Origin: Burkholderiales bacterium | GTDB lineage: Bacteria > Pseudomonadota > Gammaproteobacteria > Burkholderiales > SG8-39 | Length of the DNA stretch: 50,008 nt | Direction: 5' to 3' | Assembly: GCA_014860355.1 (NCBI GenBank) | Contig: JACZJV010000116.1 | Coordinates: 1 to 50,008, forward strand | Shown here: positions 1 through 8,477 of the stretch, piece by piece | How the letters are laid out: every line of letters begins with the position of its first letter | How positions within the stretch are numbered: the stretch's first letter is position 1 | Translations under genes and position numbers: made by a program | Notes under the pieces: generated by a model | What the model was told of the DNA's origin: nothing | Seen by the model: only the letters and a program-made list of their open reading frames with translations | The model's database searches: none

Positions 1-21
1 ATGATGCTTAACATATTGATG

Positions 22-64
22 ATAATATTATTATAATGTATATTTCGTTTCAATAATTGTTTCA
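22..64 (+). promoter_or_regulatory. AT-rich region upstream of hipA-like gene
   Basis: This short AT-rich stretch stands out from the GC-rich surroundings. It holds a perfect 10-bp palindrome, ATAATATTAT (22-31), and two copies of GTTTCA (47-52 and 59-64) 12 bp apart. It sits directly in front of a protein with an N-terminal DNA-binding region, so an autoregulatory operator is possible. No clear -35/-10 pair was picked out, and the left edge of the window cuts the region. Confidence 0.3.
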
Positions 65-80
65 TATTAGCATTCCAACT

Positions 81-1448
81 ATGCTTACCAGTGACGCCTT
101 GCTTCGCGCGCTTCGCGAAAACCCTCGTGCGGGGAGTGCCACGCTTTGCCGTATGCTGAAGGGCATCAGTCGGCCCACGCTAGCGCGGGGACTAAAACTG
201 CTCGGGCCGCGGGTCGTGAGTCGCGGTGCGGCTCGCCGCGCGCGCTATGCCTTGCGTCGCGCGCTTCGCGGCAGCGACGCATCGCTGACGCTCTATCGCA
301 TCGACGAGGCCGGACGGGGCCGCGAAATTGGGCAACTCGATCTTACTTACCCTGCGGGCTCCGCGCTCGAGTTCACAGAACCATTTCCGTGGCCTTTGGC
401 CGACGTCATGCGCGATGGCTGGTTTGATGGGCTACCTTACCCGCTGGTGGACGTACGCCCGCAGGGCTTCATCGGTAGAAACTTCGCGCGCGCGCATGCG
501 CTCGACCTTGCCGTTTCCGACAATCCGGAGGAATGGTCGGACGACGATATTGCTTTTGTCCTCGCGACATTCGGCCGCGATCAACCCGGCAATCTCATTC
601 TCGGGGAAAGGTCCTACCGTCGTTTTCTGGAGAGCCAGCGTGTTGGGGACGAGCGATTTCTGACGGACGCGCAGGCCATGTCCGCTTATCCAGAGCGGGC
701 GGCGGCTGCGCTTGCACACGGAGTCGCGGAGTCGTCCGCAGGCGGTGAGTTTCCGAAATTCACTGCGTCTCGCATCCTGGATGGTGAAAAGGTAGATGTC
801 ATTGTGAAGTTTTCCGGTGCAGATGATTCTGCCGCGGTTCGGCGTTGGGCTGACCTGCTGGTATGCGAGAGTCTGGCCTTGGAGACGCTTCGCCACCAAC
901 TGCAAGTGCCTGCGGCGCAGAGCGCAATCCGCAGCTACGCAGGGAGAACATTTCTAGAGGTGGTCCGCTTCGACCGACACGGTGGATTCGGCCGGTCAGC
1001 CGTGTGCACGCTTGGCAGTCTTAACGCCGCTTTGGTGGGCTCAGCTGGCGCGCCGTGGCCTCGAGTTGCGCAGAGGCTATGCGACGCCGGCTGGTTGCCC
1101 GCTGAGGACGCCTCACGCATTGCGCTGGTCTGGTGGTTTGGCAGGCTCATCGGCAATACCGATATGCACGAAGGAAACCTTGCTTTTCGGCCCGGTTTGG
1201 CACTGGCCCCTGCCTACGACATGCTGCCAATGATGTACTCGCCGTTGCGTGGCGGGGAGCTTCCAGGTGCACGCTACGCTCCAACATTGCCTTTGCCGGA
1301 GGAGACCCGCGTATGGCATCTGGCCGCAACGGCCGCTATTGGCTATTGGCGCAGGTGCTCGGAAGATGTGCGCATCAGCCAAGACTTCCGACAAGTTTGC
1401 GCAGAGAACAACAAAGTACTTGCTGCAGCGTGGCAAGACTTTGGATAA
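81..1448 (+). CDS. HipA-family Ser/Thr kinase with N-terminal HTH (YjjJ-like)
   Basis: HipA-family proteins are kinases; the founding member is a type II toxin that phosphorylates glutamyl-tRNA synthetase. The first ~50 residues look like a helix-turn-helix, followed by the HipA N-terminal subdomain. The kinase part shows the glycine-rich loop GEFPKF (about residue 222), the catalytic loop GNTDMHEGN (about 358) and a metal-binding YDML (about 380). The length of 455 aa and the fused HTH match the E. coli YjjJ type rather than a HipBA operon, and no hipB-like partner is seen on either side. I chose ATG 81; an upstream TTG at 57 is possible but adds an odd extension. Kinase activity follows from the motifs, whereas toxicity and target are unknown. 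Confidence 0.82.
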   Translation: MLTSDALLRALRENPRAGSATLCRMLKGISRPTLARGLKLLGPRVVSRGAARRARYALRRALRGSDASLTLYRIDEAGRGREIGQLDLTYPAGSALEFTEPFPWPLADVMRDGWFDGLPYPLVDVRPQGFIGRNFARAHALDLAVSDNPEEWSDDDIAFVLATFGRDQPGNLILGERSYRRFLESQRVGDERFLTDAQAMSAYPERAAAALAHGVAESSAGGEFPKFTASRILDGEKVDVIVKFSGADDSAAVRRWADLLVCESLALETLRHQLQVPAAQSAIRSYAGRTFLEVVRFDRHGGFGRSAVCTLGSLNAALVGSAGAPWPRVAQRLCDAGWLPAEDASRIALVWWFGRLIGNTDMHEGNLAFRPGLALAPAYDMLPMMYSPLRGGELPGARYAPTLPLPEETRVWHLAATAAIGYWRRCSEDVRISQDFRQVCAENNKVLAAAWQDFG

Positions 1449-1591
1449 CGATGACCGCATTGAACGGGTGTCAAGGACAGTCCAAATTTCCCCAGTTGTG
1501 TCAATTGAATTTTCCTCAAGCATTCTGGACGGATTGCGGACCGGACTTTTTCTTCTGTGGAAGAGGGAAGATTCAACGTCGCTTCGGGCAC

Positions 1592-1966
1592 TCAGCGGTA
1601 ACGCGGAGCCGACGGCAGCGCAACCGGTGAATTGCAGGGGCCGAAGAGGACCTTGCCGTTTTCCTCGAGCATGGCACGCTCGCCGTCGAGGTACAGGGCG
1701 TAGCGCCCGTCGGCGTATTTCTCCTGGGCCGCGCTTCCCGCACGCTGCAGCGTCACGTCCTTGTTGTCTATTCGCACCGCTGCCAGCCGCCCGTCCGCCG
1801 CGCGCGCCACCGGCAATACCCGGTTGTTCGCGCAAACGTAGTCGATGCGCGCCGGCAACACCGTCTCATCCACAGACACCGCCGCACACCCGGCCGGCAA
1901 TGGCGCGAACAGCATTGCCGCAACCATGCATGCATTCCTGCGCCCGGTTTCATGCTTCGCGTTCAT
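1592..1966 (-). CDS. MliC-like lipoprotein (lysozyme-inhibitor family)
   Basis: A 124-aa lipoprotein precursor with a hydrophobic signal and lipobox LPAGC, so the mature protein starts at Cys about 27. The rest fits the MliC/PliC fold: a YVC near the start of the mature domain, an inner KYADGRY strand, an acidic loop with ERA, and a closing cysteine in FGPC that would pair with the first. Family members inhibit c-type lysozyme in the periplasm. The usual SGxxY inhibitory loop reads SAAQEKY here, so inhibition is uncertain. An AGGAG Shine-Dalgarno lies 7-8 nt before ATG 1966. The gene is divergent from the Gly/Tyr-rich gene at 2202. Confidence 0.65.
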   Translation of the reverse strand: MNAKHETGRRNACMVAAMLFAPLPAGCAAVSVDETVLPARIDYVCANNRVLPVARAADGRLAAVRIDNKDVTLQRAGSAAQEKYADGRYALYLDGERAMLEENGKVLFGPCNSPVALPSAPRYR

Positions 1967-2201
1967 ATATTTCTCCTGGATATCGGCGATCTCGGTCTGC
2001 AGAAGTATCCCCGGTGCGCGCCGGTCCTGTCCAGCGGCGAAATGCCGCTACGGACGGGCCCTGCGCATTGCCCCCGGCTGCTGCATTCCGGAGGAGTCCG
2101 GCGGGAATTGCGGGCGCCGGCCTGGTCGTTACAAATAATTGCTGGCTTCCACGCTGCAATTTGCTAGTGTAAACACAGTCAGTTTGGCTGGGAGCGGCGT
2201 G

Positions 2202-2696
2202 ATGAAGTTTTGCGCGAAGGCGGTCGAGGTGCTGATCCTGCTTGTGGCAGTAGCAGGGATGAGTGAGTCTGCAATGGCCCGGGGCGGCCATGGGGGCTCG
2301 GGTCGCGCAGGCGCATACAGCCACGGCGGTGGCCATGGCCACGGCGCCGGCCATGGCTACAGAGGCGGCTACAGTCACGGCTACAGAGGCGGCTACGGGT
2401 ACGGTCACGGTTACCGCGTGGGCTTCGGCATTTCATTCGCGCTTCCGTACTACTGGCCGAGCTACTACCCCGGTAACTATGCGAGCTACTATTCGTACCC
2501 ATATACCTACCCCGGAACTGCATACGCCTATCCGGGGCCGGCTGCCGGCGCTTACGTTGAGCGCGACTATGCCCAGGCGGCACCGGCCCCCCGACAAGAC
2601 TGGTACTACTGCGCGGGCTCCAATGCCTATTACCCCTATGTCAGGGAGTGTCCGGGTGGCTGGCAGCGTGTGCCTTCGGAGCCGCCGCCGCGCTGA
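2202..2696 (+). CDS. Secreted Gly/His/Tyr-rich protein
   Basis: A 164-aa exported protein. Residues 1-26 form a signal peptide ending near SAMA. A Gly/His/Tyr-rich tract follows, with a near-perfect DNA duplication around 2358-2400 that encodes HGYRGGY-type repeats, then a Tyr/Pro-rich middle. The C-terminal ~30 residues carry WYYC...YYPYV..CPGGW, a small two-cysteine module common at the end of betaproteobacterial secreted proteins of unknown function. GGGAGCGG precedes ATG 2202, which I prefer to an earlier in-frame TTG/ATG. Function unknown; the low-complexity tract suggests a surface or matrix protein. Confidence 0.7.
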   Translation: MKFCAKAVEVLILLVAVAGMSESAMARGGHGGSGRAGAYSHGGGHGHGAGHGYRGGYSHGYRGGYGYGHGYRVGFGISFALPYYWPSYYPGNYASYYSYPYTYPGTAYAYPGPAAGAYVERDYAQAAPAPRQDWYYCAGSNAYYPYVRECPGGWQRVPSEPPPR

Positions 2697-3075
2697 TGGT
2701 GGTTCATGCCGTGGCGTGCGACGATGCAGCCGGTGTCGTCATGGCCCCATAGCGAGATCGAAATAATTGGCTAGCTGACAGGTTCCGATATCCGCGTGCC
2801 GGTGTGGAGGACTTCTGAGTGTCGCATGCCAATTTGGGTTATGTTCTGTATAGACAGCCCCGCAGTTCGGTATAGAGTTCCCGAGTGCTGTAATGCGTAT
2901 GCTGGGCAGCAGCATTGCCACGGCCTGGCGCAGACCCCTCTTGCCCCCAGACCGTCATTTTGCTGCCCATAGGCAACGAATTCCCGGCGCACGGGTCAAA
3001 TCGGGTTAGGCGCCAATTCCGGGGCCGCATAGACACTGCCGGCGCAGAATTTATTCGTCGTGAGATGGAGCACCA
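2697..3075. other. Intergenic region upstream of prc
   Basis: Nothing here codes convincingly; the open frames are antisense to prc or lack Shine-Dalgarno sites. The only structure seen is a pair of direct repeats, annotated separately. GGAG lies just before the prc ATG. Confidence 0.5.
2843..2876 (+). repeat. Direct repeat GTTC[T/G]GTATAGA, 22 bp apart
   Basis: GTTCTGTATAGA (2843-2854) and GTTCGGTATAGA (2865-2876) differ at one base and are spaced 22 bp start to start, about two helical turns. This could be a tandem regulator site or duplicated -10-like elements about 200 bp upstream of prc. No function can be assigned from sequence alone. Confidence 0.45.
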
Positions 3076-5259
3076 ATGAAACAGAAACTGCTGTGGCTGA
3101 TCTTTGTCCTGGCGACCGCGGCACAAGGCGCTGCGCTCGACGCCGGCACATCGTACCCGCCTGAGCTGAAGCCGGCAAAGCAGGAAGCGCAGGCGGCCTA
3201 CCTGGCGGCCGAACTGCTGGCGCGTTACCACTACAAGGCGACGCGCGTCGACGGCGCCTTGTCGGAAAAGATATTCGAGCGCTACCTTAAGTCCATTGAT
3301 TCCGAGAAGATCTTCTTCGTTCAATCCGATATAGACCGTTTTTCTGTCGACCGGGCCACCCTCGGCGACGCCATGCTGAAGGAAGACCTTAGCGTTCCAT
3401 TTGCCATTTTCAATCTCTACGGGCATCGCGCGGCCGAGCGTTTCGCGTACGCCCGTACCCTGCTCAGGAAGGGGTTCGATTTCCAGAAGGTCGAAAGCTA
3501 CCGATACGCACGGGAAAAGGAATCCTGGCCGAAAACCGAAGAGGAAATGCGCGAGCTGTGGCGCAAGCGGGTCAAGAACGACTGGCTGCGGCTCAAGCTT
3601 GCCGGAAAGGACGACAAGCGCATCGTCGAATTGCTCGATAAGCGCTATGACAATTCCCTGAAGCGCATCGGCCGGGCAAAGAGTGCAGACGCCTTTCAGG
3701 CATACATGAATGCCTACACCATGTCCATCGAGCCCCACACCAATTATTTGGGACCGCGGGCAGCGGAGGAATTCGACATTTCGATGAGGCTTTCGCTGGT
3801 CGGGATAGGCGCGGTACTGGCGGGCCTGGATGAGTACACCACGATACGGGAACTGGTGCCGGGGGGGCCTGCAAGCCTTTCGGGCCAACTGAAAATCGGA
3901 GACCGCATAGTCGGCGTCGCTCAGGGCGAGAAGGGCGCCATGACCGACGTCCTGGGCTGGCGCCTGGACGACACCGTCAGGCTGATTCGCGGCGCGGCGG
4001 ACTCGGTGGTCGTGCTCGACGTGCTTCCGGCGGACGCCGGGCCCGACGGCAAACACAAACTGGTTTCACTCGTTCGGAAAACGATCAGCCTGGAGCAGCA
4101 GGCCGCCAAAGCGTCCGTTCATTCGACTACGGACGGCACGACAACTCGCCGCGTCGGTGTGATATCCCTACCCTCGTTTTATGAGGATTTCGCAGCCAGG
4201 CAACAAGGCGTCCGCGACTACAGAAGCGCGACCCGCGATGTGGCTCGCTTGCTCGACGATCTGAAGAAGGAAAAAATAGACAGCGTACTGATCGACCTGC
4301 GCAATAACGGCGGCGGTTCCTTGGCGGAAGCGATTGATCTCGCCGGTCTGTTTATCGACAAGGGCTCGGTGGTGCAGCAGCGCAGCGCAAGCGGTGAGAT
4401 TACCGTGGGGAGCGACACCCGGGCCGGTGTCGCCTGGGCCGGCCCCCTCGGCGTGCTGATCAACCGGGCTTCGGCATCGGCGTCGGAAATCTTTGCTGCC
4501 GCCATGCAGGATTATGGCCGCGGCCTGATTATCGGCGAGCCGAGTTTTGGCAAAGGCACCGTGCAAAGCATGATCGATCTGGATCGCGTGGCCAAGAATG
4601 ACAAGCCGAAATTCGGTGAACTGAAAATGACCATCGCACAGTTCTTCCGCGTCAATGGAGGCACAACGCAATTGCGCGGCGTGCAGCCGGACATCCTCTT
4701 CCCCGCGGCCATAGATGCGGAGATCTTCGGCGAATCGAGCTTCGACAACGCGCTTCCCTGGGTGCAGATCAAGGCAGCGGATTATTCGCCTGTCGGCGAT
4801 TTGAAAGGCCTGCTGCCCTCCCTCTTGGCGCGGCACGAGGCCCGCGTGAAAAAGGACAAAGGCTTCCAATACCTGCAGGAAGACATTGCCGAATCCAGGC
4901 TGCAGCGCGCGAAGAACCTGGTGTCGCTGAACGAAACCCTGCGGCGCAAGGAGCTGGACGCCCAGGAGGCCAGGCTGAAGTCGCGCGAATCACGAAAGGA
5001 TACTGGCGCGAACGCCCGCACGGACGTGGATGGCAAGGTTCCCGCCGCGGGCAAGGCGAGCGCACTTGGGGATGACGGCCTGCAGGCCGACGAACGCAAT
5101 CTCGGCAATATACTGGAGGCTGAAAAAGCGCGGAAGAATGCCAAAGATGTTTTGCTGGAAGAAGCCGTCTCCATACTGGGCGACGAAGTGGGGCTGCTGC
5201 ATTCCAGGCCCACGTTCGCGGCCCGTGTCAAGCCCGGTTCCCTGGTGATGCCGGACTAG
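3076..5259 (+). CDS. prc: Carboxy-terminal processing protease Prc/Tsp (S41A)
   Basis: A periplasmic C-terminal processing peptidase of 727 aa with an N-terminal signal peptide. The N-terminal helical domain (YHYKATRVDGALSEKIFERY region) is typical of Tsp. A PDZ domain follows (around GGPASLSGQLKIGDRIVGV), then the S41 core with DLRNNGGGSL, the serine segment SASASEIFAAAMQDYGRG and the lysine segment GEPSFGKGTVQ, which together carry the Ser-Lys dyad. The C-terminal ~150 residues are the charged Tsp tail domain. It is slightly longer than E. coli Prc (about 680 aa). The family degrades ssrA-tagged or misfolded periplasmic proteins and trims envelope proteins. GGAG sits just upstream of ATG 3076. 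The gene appears monocistronic. Confidence 0.95.
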   Translation: MKQKLLWLIFVLATAAQGAALDAGTSYPPELKPAKQEAQAAYLAAELLARYHYKATRVDGALSEKIFERYLKSIDSEKIFFVQSDIDRFSVDRATLGDAMLKEDLSVPFAIFNLYGHRAAERFAYARTLLRKGFDFQKVESYRYAREKESWPKTEEEMRELWRKRVKNDWLRLKLAGKDDKRIVELLDKRYDNSLKRIGRAKSADAFQAYMNAYTMSIEPHTNYLGPRAAEEFDISMRLSLVGIGAVLAGLDEYTTIRELVPGGPASLSGQLKIGDRIVGVAQGEKGAMTDVLGWRLDDTVRLIRGAADSVVVLDVLPADAGPDGKHKLVSLVRKTISLEQQAAKASVHSTTDGTTTRRVGVISLPSFYEDFAARQQGVRDYRSATRDVARLLDDLKKEKIDSVLIDLRNNGGGSLAEAIDLAGLFIDKGSVVQQRSASGEITVGSDTRAGVAWAGPLGVLINRASASASEIFAAAMQDYGRGLIIGEPSFGKGTVQSMIDLDRVAKNDKPKFGELKMTIAQFFRVNGGTTQLRGVQPDILFPAAIDAEIFGESSFDNALPWVQIKAADYSPVGDLKGLLPSLLARHEARVKKDKGFQYLQEDIAESRLQRAKNLVSLNETLRRKELDAQEARLKSRESRKDTGANARTDVDGKVPAAGKASALGDDGLQADERNLGNILEAEKARKNAKDVLLEEAVSILGDEVGLLHSRPTFAARVKPGSLVMPD

Positions 5260-5525
5260 AAAAACGCGGCGACTGCGTTTCGTGTGTCCCACGATACGAG
5301 CGAGAACCGCTGTAGGGGCATCGTGGCGGCCTGACAATTCGCACCCGATGGTTCAGTTGCATCATTGATTTGTGTTAGATTTACAATCGGTTAGGCCTGT
5401 TTTTGGACTGGCCTTTTGCTTTTCCGGGTGATCTTCAATGCGGCTTCTTTGCCCCTGGATCAAAGGGGTGGAATAAATCCCCCCGTAGCGATGTTCTAGT
5501 CTATGTGCAAGGTGCTTGGTGTTTA

Positions 5526-5559
5526 GGCGGACAGGGTAGACGTGAGGGCCCTGTCCGCC
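5526..5559. repeat. Perfect 11-bp inverted repeat
   Basis: GGCGGACAGGG (5526-5536) and CCCTGTCCGCC (5549-5559) are exact reverse complements separated by 12 nt. The RNA hairpin would be very stable on either strand. It has no U tract, so it is not a standard terminator; it could be an extra transcription stop, an mRNA-stabilising 3' element or an isolated REP-like unit. Confidence 0.6.
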
Positions 5560-5601
5560 GCCTTGCCTCTTGGAAGTTGCCGGCACTGGCGGGAATACCC
5601 G

Positions 5602-5640
5602 AAAAAAAAAACCGCTGCCCAAAATGTCGGGCAGCGGTTT
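5602..5640 (-). terminator. Rho-independent terminator of the surface lipoprotein gene
   Basis: AAACCGCTGCCC (5609-5620) pairs perfectly with GGGCAGCGGTTT (5629-5640) around an 8-nt loop. On the minus strand the stem is followed by a long U run (from the A run at 5602-5611). It lies just beyond the stop of the gene ending at 5657. Confidence 0.92.
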
Positions 5641-5656
5641 AATTGAGGAACTGCGC

Positions 5657-7555
5657 TTAGAACGTAGTCCAGTACGTCCGGAACGAATTGTCCATGTAAT
5701 TGACGGTGACGCCCGCATTGGCCGCGTTGGCCAACTGCGGGACGGCGAGGCTTGCGCTGGTTGCCGTCCCTGGAATGTCTTTCGAGACTGAATCGTTAAC
5801 GCCGCTCTGGTCACTTACAAAGATGTGGACGCTAGAGGCGAAAAGACCGGCTGCCGTGGGCGCTGTCCACGAGACAGTCGTGGTGCCGGCCGTGGACCCC
5901 GTCGCGAGGCTCAAGATACTCGGCGTTGCCGACCCCGCCGTTACAAACAAGGCGGATGACAATTGCGTGGATGTCAAAGGCGGCGCGGCCAGAGTCGAGG
6001 TGTAAGTGGCAAGCAAGGTGGAGTTTGTAAAACTTGGCGCGCCTGCACCATCCTGGTAAAGCTTGACCGTGTAAGTCATCGGCGATGCGGCGATCTCGGC
6101 TATCGCGGCATCCGCCAGCGGATAAAGGCTGGTGAATCCGCAGTCGGTGGTTTTTGCCGTCGTAGTCGCCCCTGCGTAAGTGTCCGGGGCGCCGGCAGCG
6201 ATGGTAAAGTCGTTTCCATTGGTTCCGGTCGCGGTCTTGAACAGCAGCACCCCGGCGGCGGGCAATCCCGGGCCCGTTACAACCGCGAAATTCACGCCGC
6301 TGGTCCCGCCCTCGTCGCTGACTTGCGGGTACAGCCCGGTGCAGAGGACACTTGTCGAATTATTGGTGCCATTGAAGGTAAAGCCGCTGGTCTCAAGTAC
6401 TTCCATGCGGACTTTCGCTATTCTCTGGTTTCCCATGAGGATCCAATTGCCCGAAGCGTTCTTGTAGGCGATGAACTCTTCTCTGCTATTGAGGAAGCCG
6501 GACAACAGGACGGTGAAATTCACCTTGTAGGAGGCGGTCGCGCCGGCAGGCACGGTCACGCCATCGGGCACCGGACTAAGGCTGATGTCTGCAAACGAAA
6601 GCGTCCCACCGAGAATCTGGGGATCGGTCGTTACTTCCTGCAGGAATTGAGCAAGGCTCTGCCCGTCCAGTCTGAAATTGGTCTCGTCGAAAAGAGCCAG
6701 CAGCGCAGGGTCCGTAGGCGCCGGAGCGCCGGCCATCAGGGTTGAAAAATTGTTGAAACCGGCCGTTATCGCCTGCAGATCGGTAACCGGCACCGTATCA
6801 GTTGGGGTCGGCAGTACGGTCGTGTTGGTCGCGGTCAGATCATTGGTGATCTTGCTGCCATCCAGGCGGTTGGTGATGGTTGCCGTATTGGTCACCGGAT
6901 CCTGGGTCACTTTCAAGGCGTCCAGCACGGCATCTAAGCCGGTACCGTCGGCGCTGAAGGACTGGCGAAACAGATCCACAGAGCTGGAAACACCCTGCGC
7001 GGCTAGCACCGGCGCGATTTGCGCGGCCAGGGCCTGGGCGCCCGCGGAGAGCGCAGTCGAGGTCAACTGATTCGCATAAGTCGCCTGGTTCTTGAATACG
7101 TTGGCAGCGATGGTGCCGGCCAGGTTGGCAATCACCAGGTCCGTGAGCGGCGTGATATTGATGGTCGCACTGCCGCTGGTGAGATCCGACGCGGTGGCGG
7201 CGGAATGCAGGTTGTATTCCACGCCCGCGACCTGATAGTTGATTTCCATCAGATAGGGCGTCGTCCAACCCGAGAGCTGGGCCGCCGTGAAGGAGTAGTT
7301 TCCGTTGCCGTCGGTCGGCGTGCTTGCGGTATGGGCGGGTGAGGCCGAATCCTGTATGGTCACCACGCCATTCATGGCAGGCGTGATCGGGGCGCCCGTG
7401 GCGGCCACGCCGGAAATGAGGATGCTTGGCGCAGGGGTAACGGCCGGGGTATCACTACTGCTGCTACTGCCGCCGCAACCGGCAAGGAAGACGATTCCGA
7501 CGACAGATGTCGCCGTCAAAAACGCTCTGATCAAACACCTTAGGTCGGTTTTCAC
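5657..7555 (-). CDS. Large secreted lipoprotein with carboxypeptidase-regulatory-like N-terminus
   Basis: A 632-aa lipoprotein with signal peptide and lipobox LAGC followed by GGSSSSS, a flexible linker typical of surface lipoproteins. The next ~80 residues (GVAATGAPI, TDGNGNYSF) look like a carboxypeptidase-regulatory-like beta-sandwich. The rest is Ala/Thr/Ser-rich, beta-prone and has no recognised catalytic motif. The start is GTG 7555, chosen because AGGAGA lies 6-7 nt upstream. A strong terminator follows the stop. It is transcribed alone. An adhesin or surface-exposed scaffold is plausible; the function is unknown. Confidence 0.75.
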   Translation of the reverse strand: MKTDLRCLIRAFLTATSVVGIVFLAGCGGSSSSSDTPAVTPAPSILISGVAATGAPITPAMNGVVTIQDSASPAHTASTPTDGNGNYSFTAAQLSGWTTPYLMEINYQVAGVEYNLHSAATASDLTSGSATINITPLTDLVIANLAGTIAANVFKNQATYANQLTSTALSAGAQALAAQIAPVLAAQGVSSSVDLFRQSFSADGTGLDAVLDALKVTQDPVTNTATITNRLDGSKITNDLTATNTTVLPTPTDTVPVTDLQAITAGFNNFSTLMAGAPAPTDPALLALFDETNFRLDGQSLAQFLQEVTTDPQILGGTLSFADISLSPVPDGVTVPAGATASYKVNFTVLLSGFLNSREEFIAYKNASGNWILMGNQRIAKVRMEVLETSGFTFNGTNNSTSVLCTGLYPQVSDEGGTSGVNFAVVTGPGLPAAGVLLFKTATGTNGNDFTIAAGAPDTYAGATTTAKTTDCGFTSLYPLADAAIAEIAASPMTYTVKLYQDGAGAPSFTNSTLLATYTSTLAAPPLTSTQLSSALFVTAGSATPSILSLATGSTAGTTTVSWTAPTAAGLFASSVHIFVSDQSGVNDSVSKDIPGTATSASLAVPQLANAANAGVTVNYMDNSFRTYWTTF

Positions 7556-7981
7556 TTCACTCTCCTATTCTGATTTTGGTCAAACTTTGGACGCACTCAT
7601 CGTTGTGGACCGGGCACCAGTGCCGCAAAGGCTGTCCTGCGAAAAACCAGGACATATGCGACATGGATTCCCCAGTACAAGTCGACGACACTCAGACCCT
7701 GCGCCTTTTTCCGCTGGCACACAATGGTCCAAAGGTCACGATACTAGCGTCAACGCGTACGCAATTGATCTTCGTCAAATGCAATCCGGAGCTGGATGAT
7801 GGCCTGCAACAAAACGCTGCGGATAGATCGGATTTGCAACTAGAATTGGGAGGGTGGTTGCCTCCGGGAATTCGCGTGTCGCTACCTTGATCCCGCACTT
7901 GACCACCATCTCCTTGCAGACGCCTTGGCCAGTTCTGGGGCTGGCGTACTTTTTGGGAAGAAGTTTAGCCCCGGGAATACG
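7556..7981. other. Divergent intergenic region, no gene
   Basis: This 426-bp region separates the divergent lipoprotein and MaoC-like genes. The small open frames inside have no Shine-Dalgarno and no recognisable product. TTGATCTTCGTCAA (7765-7778) resembles an FNR-family site with one mismatch in the second half, but it is more than 200 bp from either start codon. Confidence 0.5.
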
Positions 7982-8401
7982 ATGCTGGCTTACCCACACG
8001 AACGGTTCTCATCCGAAGTAGCGCTCAGCCCGAAAATCGTTCGCGACTATGCGCTCGCGGTCGGCGACACCAATCCGGTGCATCATGACGCCGACTTCGC
8101 AGCGACGACAAGGTACGGCCGGCTCATCGCCAGCGGAGCGCACACTGCTGCGCTTCTTTTCGCATTGACGGCATCGCACTTCTCCGCCAAAGGATCGGTG
8201 GTGGGCCTGGGGTTCACAGTGCGCTATCGCCGGCCGGTATTTGCCGACGAGACGATACAGCTGGAGTGGCTCGTCAGGAGGGTCACCCCGAATGCAAAGC
8301 TGGGCGGTGACATCGTAGAGCTGCGCGGGCGCATCAAGGGCGGGGACGGCAAGACCTCGATGGGCGCAACCGGCCGGGTCCTGGTCACGGAACGCCTCTA
8401 G
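7982..8401 (+). CDS. MaoC-like hot-dog dehydratase/(R)-hydratase
   Basis: A 139-aa single hot-dog domain. The hydratase-2 signature is clear: YALAVGDTNPVHHDADFA followed by GRLIASGAH, with the Asp/His pair of MaoC and PhaJ-type enoyl-CoA hydratases. Such enzymes hydrate enoyl-CoA to (R)-3-hydroxyacyl-CoA; the family also includes mesaconyl-CoA hydratases. ATG 7982 is preferred because the upstream 19 in-frame residues look noncoding. The phasin gene at 18.3 kb makes a PHA link conceivable, but no adjacent gene supports a specific substrate. Confidence 0.8.
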   Translation: MLAYPHERFSSEVALSPKIVRDYALAVGDTNPVHHDADFAATTRYGRLIASGAHTAALLFALTASHFSAKGSVVGLGFTVRYRRPVFADETIQLEWLVRRVTPNAKLGGDIVELRGRIKGGDGKTSMGATGRVLVTERL

Positions 8402-8477
8402 CCACGCTATTCCCGGTCGCAGACCAGGTCGGCCTCCGAACGCAAGCTTGCAGCTGTGCCGGGCTAAGAGGCTGCCG

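Larger units (their letters stand above)
5260..5656. other. Intergenic region between convergent prc and lipoprotein gene
   Basis: No gene is seen. A small hairpin (AAACGC 5262-5267 with GCGTTT 5275-5280) directly follows the prc stop and might end its transcript, but it lacks a clear U tract. The other elements, an 11-bp inverted repeat and a strong minus-strand terminator, are listed separately. Confidence 0.5.

Noticed and set aside
2085-2105. Hairpin with a CTCC loop on the minus strand near 2.1 kb
   Set aside because: It resembles the CUCC-loop elements but the loop is only four bases and no terminator follows, so it does not share their architecture.
7765-7778. FNR-like TTGATCTTCGTCAA between divergent genes
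   Set aside because: Second half-site is imperfect and it is more than 200 bp from either start, with no matching promoter hexamers.
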